Shown in pieces: positions 34,984 to 43,612 of a DNA stretch of 64,000 nt (its first letter is position 1; every line of letters starts with the position of its first letter). A program made the translations under genes and the position numbers. Origin of the DNA: Candidatus Saccharimonadota bacterium (GTDB lineage: Bacteria > Patescibacteriota > Saccharimonadia > Saccharimonadales > Saccharimonadaceae). The notes under the pieces were generated by a model. That model was not told the origin of the DNA. It saw only the letters and a program-made list of their open reading frames with translations, and did no database searches. The stretch covers positions 35,883 to 99,882 of the forward strand of contig JAQGHA010000013.1 of the NCBI GenBank assembly GCA_028289065.1. Reading direction: 5' to 3'.

Positions 34984-35898
34984 CTACTTATATGCGGCAC
35001 GTCCACTAACACGGACATCAATGTATTCTGGCGTAATGCCTTTGCTCTTTAAGAACACCAGCGACCGAGCCATATCCTCAACCTGCTCCCCTGCTCCCCT
35101 GTCGGTTGAAAGTTTAATGCGTGAGGAAATACCTTTTATTTCAATATCAAGTTCGCGGGTCATCCCAGCCGGTAAGATGGCTTTTGTGATGGTATATCCC
35201 CTACCTTCTGACTGGGCTACTACCCTACCCAAGAAACCAAGCAAACGGCTACCGGCCACGGTTGAACCTTCTTCTGGACTGATACCGCTTTCATCGACTA
35301 TTTGGACAGTCGGCGGGTCATAATAGTTCGTTTCAAAAACCACTCCCGATGCATCAACGTAAAACTGGTTACCGTTTATTTGCCAACCGGCAACTGGTTT
35401 ACGGAAAGTAACGGCAAACTGGGTATCAATAACGTCTTTCACACCACTCACTTTAATAGCTTGAACCTCGGGGAGAGCTGCGGCTACGTAAGTACTGAGG
35501 GCGGTTTCGTCGAGTGCAAATCGGAGCCGTTCAGCCGGGTGTAAACCAAGGTAGCTGTTAACTGCTTTTTCGTATGCTTCACCTGTAAAGGCCGAAGATA
35601 ATTGCTTGGTTGAAGAAGTGACGCTGATCTGGGCCATTAATTGGGTCAGCAAAATTGCTAATAAAATAACCGCTGTTAACACCAGCGCAAACAAACCACC
35701 AACTTTACGGCGCTGAACAGTTAGATGGTGTACCTGGCCACGCGGAGAATCAGCTATAGTTGTTCGACTGACGCCACTAAGGGTTTGGTTGCGACGGTAC
35801 TGTGTACTTGAACGCGGTTTTGGGTCGGTATCGGTTTCATCAGCCCGCCGGCGGCGAGGGACGTCATTACTAATTTTTTTCGAGCCAAAAGACATCAT
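34984..35898 (-). CDS. ftsQ: Cell-division protein FtsQ/DivIB
   Basis: 304 residues. Cytoplasmic N-terminus of ~65 polar, Arg-rich residues, one transmembrane helix (~67-90), then an extracellular POTRA-like and beta region ending with the typical EYIDVRVSGRAAYK. It links early and late divisome parts. Last gene of the dcw cluster; no ftsA or ftsZ follows. Own -10 TATAAT (35915-35910 on the minus strand) 11 nt before the first of two ATGs. Confidence 0.85.
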   Translation of the reverse strand: MMSFGSKKISNDVPRRRRADETDTDPKPRSSTQYRRNQTLSGVSRTTIADSPRGQVHHLTVQRRKVGGLFALVLTAVILLAILLTQLMAQISVTSSTKQLSSAFTGEAYEKAVNSYLGLHPAERLRFALDETALSTYVAAALPEVQAIKVSGVKDVIDTQFAVTFRKPVAGWQINGNQFYVDASGVVFETNYYDPPTVQIVDESGISPEEGSTVAGSRLLGFLGRVVAQSEGRGYTITKAILPAGMTRELDIEIKGISSRIKLSTDRGAGEQVEDMARSLVFLKSKGITPEYIDVRVSGRAAYK

Positions 35899-35937
35899 GA
35901 TTACGTTTAATTATAGCATCGACCGGCAGTCAGCGGC

Positions 35938-37086
35938 TTACTTCCGAGCTTGTAAAATCAATCGGGCCATATCTTTGGCGGCATTTGGTTTTGAGAAGCT
36001 CGCAAAGCGACGGGCCATGGCGTTTGTCGCCTTTGGGTTATCCAACAAGTCGCTGATTGCTTGTAAAAGCAGCTTTGGGTTTAAAACGGTTGCGTCTTCA
36101 TCCAAAACAACCGCTGCCTTAGCATCGTGGTAAACGGCAGCATTCTTTAACTGGTGGCCACCGGTTAAAGCAGCGTTTGGTACTAAAATAGTTGGCTTAG
36201 CGAGAGCGGCTAACTCTAAAATTGTGGTTGCTCCTGCCCTTGTGACAACTACATCAGCCGCACCTAATAATTGAGGCATTTTGCTTGTGAAAGCATGTAA
36301 TTGAAAGTGTTCACTATTCTTTGGTAGGCGAGCTTTGAGTTCCTCATACTGCCCTACCCCACTCAGCAATATAACCGAGCTAGACTTGTTTAATTTTTTC
36401 AAAACCATCACCAGTGTATTGTTCAAACGGCGAGCCCCTAACCCACCACCGGTCACAACAACAAGAGGCTTATCAGGGTTAACCCCCCACTCTCGCTTGG
36501 CGTCCCATTGCTGAGCTTTTGTATATGGCTTAAATTCGGTATTAATTGGAATTCCGGTATAGGTAGATTTACTCTTTGGATAGTGATAATACTCTAACGG
36601 CGCCCCTGTTCCAATAGAAGTCGCCCAGCGTGATAAAATTCGGTTAGTCAGGCCGGGGTGGGCATCGGAGTCATGAATAACTAACGGAATACCTAATACA
36701 CGGGCCGCCATCCCAACGGGTAAACAAACGTAACCACCTTTAGTGAAAATTACGTCCGGTCGCCACAAAATAAGTTTAACGAGGCTTTGTATAAAGCCTA
36801 CCCCAACCAAGAAACCATCACCCAAATTTTTCATCATCAAAGACGGCCAAAGTATATGTTGCCATAAGGTTAAATGGTGGTAACGGCGTAGTTTTCCAGC
36901 CGTAATAGTGTGCACCGCAACCGAATCATCAAATGAAGCCATAATAGTGCAGGCTTGAGGAGCAAATTTTTTATCAACCCAAAAGCGTAGCTGCACCTTT
37001 GGTTGTTTAGCTCGGAGCTCTTTAAGAACTGCGACGACTGGCGTGACGTGTCCGCCCGAGCCCCCGCCGACTGCGAGAATCTTCAT
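35938..37086 (-). CDS. murG: UDP-GlcNAc:lipid I transferase MurG
   Basis: 382 residues, GT28 family. GGGSGGHVTPVVAVL at the N-terminus, HDSDAHPGLTNR, VVTGGGLGARRLN and the acceptor-binding RAGATTILELAALAKPTILVP are all present. Makes lipid II from lipid I at the membrane. The start overlaps the end of ftsW by 65 nt, indicating translational coupling. Confidence 0.96.
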   Translation of the reverse strand: MKILAVGGGSGGHVTPVVAVLKELRAKQPKVQLRFWVDKKFAPQACTIMASFDDSVAVHTITAGKLRRYHHLTLWQHILWPSLMMKNLGDGFLVGVGFIQSLVKLILWRPDVIFTKGGYVCLPVGMAARVLGIPLVIHDSDAHPGLTNRILSRWATSIGTGAPLEYYHYPKSKSTYTGIPINTEFKPYTKAQQWDAKREWGVNPDKPLVVVTGGGLGARRLNNTLVMVLKKLNKSSSVILLSGVGQYEELKARLPKNSEHFQLHAFTSKMPQLLGAADVVVTRAGATTILELAALAKPTILVPNAALTGGHQLKNAAVYHDAKAAVVLDEDATVLNPKLLLQAISDLLDNPKATNAMARRFASFSKPNAAKDMARLILQARK

Positions 37087-38305
37087 TGCTTTCCTCCTTT
37101 ATACGTGATGGATGAACTGTGTAATGTGACAAGTGATAAATAAACCCTAAGGCCGCGGTTACGAAGATCATACTGGTGCCTCCGTAACTGAGGAGCGGCA
37201 AGGTAATACCGGTCAGCGGAAAAATACCTATCATCGCTGCTATATTCAGAATAACATGCGAGCCTATCCAACCGAAGACGCCAGCTGCAGCTAGCTTTAA
37301 GCGTATATCAACCAAATGGTCCATTACGCCTAATAAACGCATCAGCAGGGCCACAAATAGGGCTATGATAGCCACCAGCCCTACAAAGCCAAACATCTCT
37401 CCCATGACTGCAAAAATTGAGTCGTTTAAGGCTTCCGGTAAGTACCCGGAAGCTTGGACACTTTTTCCAATGCCTACCCCAAAGAACCCGCCGGAGCCAA
37501 TGGCAATTTTGGCATGTTGAATATGATAACTGGCATCGTCGCTGGTGCTGGTGTTATCACCCTGAAAATACGTCGCAACGCGTTCAATACGGTGCGGTGA
37601 AGTCACAATTAACACCAGCCCAGCTACCAGCAATAACCCAATCAAACTAAATACAATCTTTTTACTAATACCGGATACAAATAACATCGTCGCCACAATT
37701 GAAGTCACGGCAATACCAGTACCAAGGTCTTTTTGGATGACGATCACAATCAGCAAGGCTATACCCGTTAGTACCCCTACCGGTATGAGCGTTTGTTGGA
37801 GGTCATTTATCTTTTTTTGTTGATACCGAATACCAAGAAAAACCGCTAAATACAGAAGTAATCCAAATTTCAGAATTTCGGCTGGTTGGATACTTCCCAA
37901 GGGGCCAAGGTTAAACCACCGCGTCGCCCCGTTAGTAGCTTGGGCAATACTCAGGCCGGCCCAACCGGCTATAGCCAGCAAGCCACAGGCTACAAAACCG
38001 GCGATCAATATCTTACCGCCATTTTTTAGCACCCACTCGTATGGCAACTTAGCCATGACAGCAAAGGCCGCCCCGGCTAATAAGAAGCTAATAAACTGCT
38101 TCACAAAAAAGTAAGTATCGGAATATTCGTAGCCAAACACAGCGTTTAGCAGGTTAGCGCGCTGTGGGCCAATGGCGTACATCATTAAAAGCCCCACCAG
38201 CATTAAAATAAGCGTGAAAACAATAATCAATCGGTCAGGATGGTGCTTGCGAACCACTTCACCACGGTCACCCGTAGCGCGACGTTGTTGCCACCCTTGT
38301 TGCAT
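37022..38305 (-). CDS. ftsW: Peptidoglycan polymerase FtsW
   Basis: 427 residues, about ten transmembrane segments, SEDS family. Motifs: GKSVQASGYLPEALNDSIFAV, GITLPLLSYGGTSM near the end. Polymerises lipid II at the septum together with the class B PBP encoded two genes upstream. N-terminal ~25 residues and the C-terminal basic tail (SRSRRGLGRTRHASRRSS) are cytoplasmic; the tail is encoded in the overlap with murG. Confidence 0.93.
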   Translation of the reverse strand: MQQGWQQRRATGDRGEVVRKHHPDRLIIVFTLILMLVGLLMMYAIGPQRANLLNAVFGYEYSDTYFFVKQFISFLLAGAAFAVMAKLPYEWVLKNGGKILIAGFVACGLLAIAGWAGLSIAQATNGATRWFNLGPLGSIQPAEILKFGLLLYLAVFLGIRYQQKKINDLQQTLIPVGVLTGIALLIVIVIQKDLGTGIAVTSIVATMLFVSGISKKIVFSLIGLLLVAGLVLIVTSPHRIERVATYFQGDNTSTSDDASYHIQHAKIAIGSGGFFGVGIGKSVQASGYLPEALNDSIFAVMGEMFGFVGLVAIIALFVALLMRLLGVMDHLVDIRLKLAAAGVFGWIGSHVILNIAAMIGIFPLTGITLPLLSYGGTSMIFVTAALGFIYHLSHYTVHPSRIKEESNEDSRSRRGLGRTRHASRRSS

Positions 38306-38306
38306 G

Positions 38307-39341
38307 CTAAATGTTGCCTCCGGCCAGCGCTAACATGACACCGACAAACGAACAAACGGCGGCAATAATCCAAAAACGCATTGTCACCTTTGTTTCCGGC
38401 CAGCCAATGGCTTCCAGGTGATGATGAATAGGTGCGGAAATAAATATTTTACGTTTGAAGACTTTTTTACTGAAAATTTGGATTAAGCTTGAGCCAGCTT
38501 CGACAACAAATACTAAACCAATAATTGGCAGAATGAATAATGAGTCGGTTAACATCGCCACTACACCTAGCGAGGTACCGAGGGCAAAACTGCCCACATC
38601 CCCCATAAAGAAACGGGCTGGGTAAATATTGAACCACAGGTAGCTCAGCAGTGCCCCTACTACCGTGAAACAGAAACCGGCCATAATGCCGTTGCCTTGC
38701 AGTAAAGCGATAATACCAAAGCTACCAAAGGCAATAGCTGCTAAGCCACCAGCTAAACCATCGAGGCCATCGCTAATATTTACGGCGTTACCAGTGGCTA
38801 CCACTACAAAGGCAAAGATTGGGATAATCAACCAACCAAGTTCCCATGAACCGACAAATGGAATATGCACAGCGCTGAAACCGAGCTTTTCAAAGAAGAA
38901 CCAACCAAGCCCGATACCGATAGCGGTGATCATTAAGAATTTTAGGCTTGAACGAAGCCCAGCCACACCCTTACCACCACCGCGAATATTAATAACATCA
39001 TCAATCAAACCAACAACAGCCCCACTCACCAGCGCCGCTAGCGGCAGCCAGGTTTCGGCCCTATCTAGGTTGAATAGCAAGGTAATAACCACAATGGCAA
39101 ATACAAAAACAATCCCGGCCATGGTAGGAATGTTGCGCTTGAATTTAGCAGCATGTAATTTGGTGAATACTTCTAAGGCTTCACCTGTAGTACTTTCCGT
39201 CCGCTGCCGTTTCCAAAATTTGAATCGGTAGGCTACAAATGTATATACCGGCGTTAAAGCCATCGCCAATATGAAAGCAGCGACACTGAGGATGAAACTT
39301 CGGACGAATTCGTCGCTGAGTGAACTTGATAGTATTTCCAT
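38307..39341 (-). CDS. mraY: Phospho-MurNAc-pentapeptide transferase MraY
   Basis: 344 residues, about ten transmembrane segments. Catalytic motifs: NISDGLDGLAGG, FMGDVGSFALGTSLG and APIHHHLEAIGW. Makes lipid I from UDP-MurNAc-pentapeptide and undecaprenyl phosphate. One nt after the PBP gene stop; directly precedes ftsW. The mur ligases that usually sit nearby are absent. Confidence 0.96.
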   Translation of the reverse strand: MEILSSSLSDEFVRSFILSVAAFILAMALTPVYTFVAYRFKFWKRQRTESTTGEALEVFTKLHAAKFKRNIPTMAGIVFVFAIVVITLLFNLDRAETWLPLAALVSGAVVGLIDDVINIRGGGKGVAGLRSSLKFLMITAIGIGLGWFFFEKLGFSAVHIPFVGSWELGWLIIPIFAFVVVATGNAVNISDGLDGLAGGLAAIAFGSFGIIALLQGNGIMAGFCFTVVGALLSYLWFNIYPARFFMGDVGSFALGTSLGVVAMLTDSLFILPIIGLVFVVEAGSSLIQIFSKKVFKRKIFISAPIHHHLEAIGWPETKVTMRFWIIAAVCSFVGVMLALAGGNI

Positions 39342-39342
39342 G

Positions 39343-41085
39343 TTAGCCTTTCGGTTGAATCTTTAAATAATCGATCATCCAGTTAGAAATATCGGTGAAA
39401 ATTGGGAGGGCGTCGCGGGCACCTTGGAGCTGTCGGTTATCACCTGATACCGACACCATTATGACATACTCCGGGGTCTCTGCACCACCGTATCCAAGAT
39501 AGGTACCGATTGTTTCGGTGTCACTATACTGCCCATTTCTAATCACCTGCGATGTACCGGTTTTACCACCGATGTTATAGCCCTGTTTGTCGGTGCGTCC
39601 AAACGACGACGCTCGGGCGGTCTGCATCATTTGGCGCATTTGGTCAGAGGTTGATTGCGTCACCACACCTGATTGCAACGGCTGGGCGGCAACTTCTTTT
39701 TTGAAAGTTCCGTCAACCATTTCACCAGCAATAATTGTCGGTTTGAAGTAATTACCGCCATTAATCATGGCACTAAAGCCACCACTCACTTGCACCATAG
39801 TGGCATCGAGCCCTTGGCCGAATGACATATTAGAATAGCGCACCGCGTTTCCGTCTGGGTCATCAGGTGAAATAATAATACCCTTTGCTTCATTAGCTAA
39901 CTCAATACCGGTTAATTGGCCAAGGCGGAAGCGGTCATGGAAGTATTCGTACATTGTGTCGCGGGCCGTACGATTGATTGAACGGCCATCACCGAGCCGT
40001 TGGGCGACTGTCACAAAACCGGTATTCAACGAGAAGGTCAAAGCAGTTTGAAACGAAATAACACCGGTGTGGCCTTTGGTAGCGTTACCAATAGTTCGGT
40101 CTTCAATTTTAATAGTATCGGTGTTGTTAAAGGTGTCGCTAGCCCGCACTACGCCTTTATCAATACCAGTCGCCATGGTAAATGTTTTCACATCTGAACC
40201 CGGTTCGTATGGCTCGGAAATCGTCCCATTATTAAAAGCGGCGGCATCGTTGACTTCAAAGTACTTACCGGGGTTATAGGTTGGTAAATTAGCCATCGCT
40301 AGCACTTGGCCATTCAGTGGGTTCATCACAAGTACACTTCCCCGGGTTGCACCGGTTCGAGTTAAACCAGCAGCTAATGCCTGTTCGGTGTGTGATTGAA
40401 TATTTCGATCAAGCGACATGACGATGTTCTTACCATTTTTCGCGGCTTCACGAACGTTACGATCACCAATCGTCAATGGCACATCACTCACATCAGTCAC
40501 GGTTTCGAGGCGGCCATCAACTCCCTTTAATTCATCGTTTTCGAAACCTTCAAGGCCATATTTACCTTCGCCTTCGGTATCGACAAACCCGAGCACTTGA
40601 GAGGCTAAGCTTTGTTCAGGGTAAACTCGTTGAGATACGGCCATAAAGCCAATCCCCTTCAGGCCAGCTTCTTTTATTTTATCGGCTTGCAATCGGGTAA
40701 CCTTATTAGCAATTACCTGGTAACGGGTTTCGGTCTTCTTCATCAAATCTTCAAAACCGTCGCGAACATTTCCACCGGCAACCTGCTTCATAACATCGGC
40801 AACTTTAGAGTAGTCAGAGATAACTGACGGATCGACAAATACTGTATAGACGGTTTCGTTCAGCACCATCTTAACTGGTGATTCACCGCTCATAGCATAT
40901 ATTTCACCCCTCTTAGCCGGGATACGTTCACGGGTCATTTGCTCAGATTGCGCCAGTTCAACATAATGATTGTGTTGGATAATTTGCAGGTAGAACAAGC
41001 GAATCACAAAAATGGCCGCAATCCCTAGGATTACCGCCGCTAGTATTCGTGATCGACTGCCGTGTCGTAGTACTGCTGGTTTCAT
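39343..41085 (-). CDS. ftsI: Class B penicillin-binding protein (FtsI/PBP2 type)
   Basis: 580 residues. One N-terminal transmembrane helix (~14-33), PBP dimer domain, then transpeptidase domain with SxxK (SDVK; active Ser in EPGSDVKTF), SxN (SLN in FSLNTGF) and KTGTS. Cross-links septal peptidoglycan with FtsW. Six nt after ftsL. No PASTA domains. Confidence 0.95.
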   Translation of the reverse strand: MKPAVLRHGSRSRILAAVILGIAAIFVIRLFYLQIIQHNHYVELAQSEQMTRERIPAKRGEIYAMSGESPVKMVLNETVYTVFVDPSVISDYSKVADVMKQVAGGNVRDGFEDLMKKTETRYQVIANKVTRLQADKIKEAGLKGIGFMAVSQRVYPEQSLASQVLGFVDTEGEGKYGLEGFENDELKGVDGRLETVTDVSDVPLTIGDRNVREAAKNGKNIVMSLDRNIQSHTEQALAAGLTRTGATRGSVLVMNPLNGQVLAMANLPTYNPGKYFEVNDAAAFNNGTISEPYEPGSDVKTFTMATGIDKGVVRASDTFNNTDTIKIEDRTIGNATKGHTGVISFQTALTFSLNTGFVTVAQRLGDGRSINRTARDTMYEYFHDRFRLGQLTGIELANEAKGIIISPDDPDGNAVRYSNMSFGQGLDATMVQVSGGFSAMINGGNYFKPTIIAGEMVDGTFKKEVAAQPLQSGVVTQSTSDQMRQMMQTARASSFGRTDKQGYNIGGKTGTSQVIRNGQYSDTETIGTYLGYGGAETPEYVIMVSVSGDNRQLQGARDALPIFTDISNWMIDYLKIQPKG

Positions 41086-41091
41086 ATAATT

Positions 41092-41442
41092 TTATTGTTG
41101 AACGTATTGGGTGTCAGTTGAAGCGGTCATTTCTTTAGCTACACTACTGTTTTTAACTGTTTCCAGCGCTGTAAGTCGGGTGTTCTCAATTTCTAGCTCG
41201 CTCTTTTGTTGGTCGTAATCGGCAATTTGGCTGTCGATTTTTTGCATTTCATAGTCATAACCAGTTGTGCGAGTAGCTTGAGTAACGTAAATGAGCCCGA
41301 GGACGATGATCATCAGTGCGACAAGAACAGTATGGGCAACAGGTCCAAGCTTGATAGCGGACACATAGCGTGTAGTGTTCTGGTTGCGAGACCAGTTCTG
41401 CTGACGTCGATTGACGTAATATGATGTTGATTGGTTTGACAT
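41092..41442 (-). CDS. ftsL: FtsL/DivIC-like division protein
   Basis: 116 residues with basic, Asn/Gln-rich N-terminus, one transmembrane helix (~34-53) and a short coiled coil (YDYEMQKIDSQIADYDQQK). Sequence is too short-lived for firm homology, but size, topology and position between rsmH and ftsI fit FtsL. Confidence 0.75.
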   Translation of the reverse strand: MSNQSTSYYVNRRQQNWSRNQNTTRYVSAIKLGPVAHTVLVALMIIVLGLIYVTQATRTTGYDYEMQKIDSQIADYDQQKSELEIENTRLTALETVKNSSVAKEMTASTDTQYVQQ

Positions 41443-41508
41443 TGTGGTGAATGTTTCGCTTTTTATTTTTGTGTTTTTTGTTTTTACTCTTTTTCTAGCA
41501 TACTTGGT

Positions 41509-41538
41509 GGGCCGCGCTGCTATGAGACAGCGCGACCC
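41509..41538 (-). terminator. GC-rich hairpin between rsmH and ftsL
   Basis: GGGCCGCGCTG (41509-41519) / CAGCGCGACCC (41528-41538), one mismatch. No T-run on the minus strand; may attenuate or protect the transcript between rsmH and ftsL. Confidence 0.45.
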
Positions 41539-41549
41539 TAGTCGTTAGA

Positions 41550-41615
41550 CTATTTTACGTGGACAGCGACAATTTGTGTCTGGTCGCTGTATTGTACTGG
41601 GATGTGAATAGGCAT
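41550..41615 (-). CDS. Possible 21-residue peptide between rsmH and ftsL
   Basis: 22 codons from ATG (41615) to TAG (41550), starting MPIHIPVQYS, with AAAGGG 9 nt upstream. It lies directly before the GC-rich hairpin. Could be a leader peptide of the ftsL end of the operon or a chance ORF. Confidence 0.35.
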   Translation of the reverse strand: MPIHIPVQYSDQTQIVAVHVK

Positions 41616-41641
41616 GGTGTTTTGCCCTTTCTCTTGTTTGT

Positions 41642-42529
41642 TTATTTTTTCACTGCGACACGAAGCTTTGCACTTCGGGCACGCGGATTGTGAACATCGT
41701 CGGTGGCTCCAGCGACAGGTTTTTTTGTAATAACGTCTAGTACTGCTTCTAGCCCATTGGCTGTCTGCTCTTTGAAAAAACGTTTTACTAATCGATCCTC
41801 GAGGCTATGGAAACTTATTATCCCAACTCGCCCACCTGAGTTCAGGAGCTTGAGTAGTAATGGGAGAACTGCTTCGATTTGCCCGAGTTCGTCATTGACG
41901 GCAATGCGGAGCGCTTGAAAAGTACGCGTGGCGGGGTGGGTTTTAGACCATCGTCCACGGTGGTGTTGCTTTATCAGTTCGGCGAGAGAATGCGTATCTT
42001 TAAACGGTCGTCCAGCTACTATCACCTCTGCTAAATGTTTAGCCATGCCGTATGGCTCGTCGCCATAGTCATGAATGATTTTTGCTAGTTTATCAACTCT
42101 TATGGTTTCAATCAGCTCTGCAGCAGTGATGCCGTTTTGCTGATCCATGCGCATATCGAGCGGACCGTTGTTGGAAAATGAAAACCCTCGTTCGCTCTGA
42201 TCGAGCTGTGGTGACGAAACACCCAAATCGATCAGAATAACGTCAAATGTCTTGCCTTCTTCTACTAACTGCGTTGCCGCAGATGAAAAGTCGGAGTGCA
42301 TAAGCCGTACGCCCTTTGTTTCTAGCTCAGATAAATGCGCAATTGCATAATCGTCACGGTCAACTAAGACGCTTTCTTTGTAGTTACCGGTTTTATTCAA
42401 AATTACATTGGCGTGCCCAGCGTATCCCGCGGTTAAGTCTAAATAAGACTCACCCGCTTCAGGCTGAAGCAGCGTTACAACGCTTTCAAGAAGAACCGGA
42501 ACATGATGTGGTGGATGTTCTTTACTCAT
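41642..42529 (-). CDS. rsmH: 16S rRNA (cytosine1402-N4)-methyltransferase RsmH
   Basis: 295 residues, normal length (former MraW). HVPVLLESVV at the start, SAM motif DLTAGYAGHA, LIDLGVSSPQLD and the end KPVAGATDDVHNPRARSAKLRVA. TATAAT (42542-42537 on the minus strand) lies 7 nt before the ATG, predicting a near-leaderless mRNA and a second promoter within the dcw cluster. Confidence 0.96.
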   Translation of the reverse strand: MSKEHPPHHVPVLLESVVTLLQPEAGESYLDLTAGYAGHANVILNKTGNYKESVLVDRDDYAIAHLSELETKGVRLMHSDFSSAATQLVEEGKTFDVILIDLGVSSPQLDQSERGFSFSNNGPLDMRMDQQNGITAAELIETIRVDKLAKIIHDYGDEPYGMAKHLAEVIVAGRPFKDTHSLAELIKQHHRGRWSKTHPATRTFQALRIAVNDELGQIEAVLPLLLKLLNSGGRVGIISFHSLEDRLVKRFFKEQTANGLEAVLDVITKKPVAGATDDVHNPRARSAKLRVAVKK

Positions 42530-42542
42530 TACATCTATTATA

Positions 42543-42851
42543 ACCTAAGTTTTAGTAGAAGTAATTCGAGATCACCTAACCGATAGTGAAGCTGTTTGTT
42601 TTCGCAGTGTGTTTGTTTTTGTAAAAGTCGAGATAGTACATTATTGGGGGCGCCTTAGAGGCACTCATACCCTAGTACTATCAATGTTGAGAGACTTATG
42701 TGTGAGGTGGAGTTTTGGGAGGTGTGTTTTTTTGGAACAAGGTACATCGGCTTGTTTAATGTGTTGCCGAATCCCACGCCTCACTACCAGATAGTTGATC
42801 TCGAGAGTTTGATTTCTCTTTTTAAGTTGTTAAAGAACCGACGGAATAATT
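42543..42851. other. Gap between mraZ and rsmH
   Basis: About 310 nt without a supported gene. It holds an inverted repeat GATAGTAC (42632-42639) / GTACTATC (42675-42682) that encloses CGCCTTAGAGGC-like pairing; possibly a terminator or attenuator after mraZ. Confidence 0.45.
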
Positions 42852-43223
42852 TTATGCGGAATCGCCTGGCAGTAATCGCCAGTACGCACCGGCTCGGACA
42901 GCTACAATATCACGTGTTATGCCAGCAAAATCTAGTAGATGTTGCTCAATAGTCACGCGACCCTGTTTTTGGTCGAGCTCTGCTTCGGTCTTGCCCCGGC
43001 GAAACTGTACGTTAACATCAGCAGTTTTCTCGTCGAGAATACTACCGGTACTAAGTGCTGGTTCTACCTCTTGCTCCCATACTGATTTTGGGTATAGATG
43101 CAAGTATTGACCGAATCCCCTAGTGAGAATAACGCCTGATAGAAATTCTTCGCGAAGCTCTGATGGTATCGTCAATCGACGTTTATCGTCGAGCTTTCGT
43201 TCAAAATAATCTATTCGAGCCAC
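42852..43223 (-). CDS. mraZ: Transcriptional regulator MraZ
   Basis: 123 residues with two tandem SpoVT/AbrB-like DNA-binding units, each with a DxxxR-type signature (DDKRRLTIP and DQKQGRVTI). Forms a ring that binds spaced TGGG-type repeats and controls the dcw cluster. GTG start, preceded by AAAGGAAAC. Three candidate operator repeats lie in its own promoter, implying autoregulation. Confidence 0.95.
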   Translation of the reverse strand: MARIDYFERKLDDKRRLTIPSELREEFLSGVILTRGFGQYLHLYPKSVWEQEVEPALSTGSILDEKTADVNVQFRRGKTEAELDQKQGRVTIEQHLLDFAGITRDIVAVRAGAYWRLLPGDSA

Positions 43224-43300
43224 GTTGTTTCCTTTAGGTGGGTTTAATTATTTTTTAAATGTTTTGTTTGTCTTAGTGGGCTCTTTTTTCCACTGCCCTA

Positions 43301-43334
43301 AATATACTACCCACAACTACCCACTACAACCCCC
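43301..43334 (-). promoter_or_regulatory. mraZ promoter with three MraZ boxes
   Basis: On the minus strand: GGGGG (43334-43330), GTGGG (43324-43320) and GTGGG (43314-43310), each exactly 10 bp apart with 5-nt spacers, as in known MraZ operators. They overlap a promoter: -35 TTGTAG (43329-43324), 17-bp spacer, -10 TATATT (43306-43301). Bound MraZ would block RNA polymerase. Confidence 0.8.
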
Positions 43335-43365
43335 ATTTTTGACAATCTTTATATTACCTGTTGGT

Positions 43366-43374
43366 TTATCCACA
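43366..43374 (+). promoter_or_regulatory. DnaA box (perfect)
   Basis: TTATCCACA, about 30 nt upstream of the MraZ boxes. A second box lies at 43463. Confidence 0.6.
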
Positions 43375-43462
43375 GAATGGCGGATAACTTTTATGGTTAA
43401 CAGATAGTGAGGGGGTTTTATGGTTGTGGAATAATGTGATGTATTTAGGGTAACGGTACAGG

Positions 43463-43471
43463 TTATCCACA
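43463..43471 (+). promoter_or_regulatory. DnaA box (perfect)
   Basis: TTATCCACA, same orientation as the box at 43366, about 97 bp away; 11 bp from the long hairpin element. Confidence 0.6.
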
Positions 43472-43481
43472 TAGCGAAAGG

Positions 43482-43607
43482 CTTCAGCTCACTTCCTAAC
43501 TACTCAGAGGGCGCTTTATGGGGTTCGTTCTTCCGTTTTTGGAACGGAGGAACGTTACGCCCATGGCGCTAGCTCTACCCTCTTCATAGTTAGGAAGTGA
43601 GCTGAGG
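43482..43607. ncRNA. Rod-like long hairpin element 1
   Basis: 126 nt that fold end to end. Basal stem of 21 pairs (43482-43502 with 43587-43607, one G-T pair), then GAGGG/CCCTC, an ATGGG/CCCAT helix, and a 12-bp apical stem CGTTCTTCCGTT (43526-43537) / AACGGAGGAACG (43543-43554) with loop TTTGG. No T-run follows on either strand, so it is not a normal terminator. It ends 6 nt from the HAD gene stop. Candidate small RNA or DNA structural element; strand unknown. Confidence 0.55.
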
Positions 43608-43612
43608 TTGCG

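Noticed and set aside
43482..43607. Integron attC-like site (contains CCTAAC and GTTAGG)
   Set aside because: The GTTRRRY/RYYYAAC boxes are not at the outer ends and do not match fully; no integrase or cassette array.
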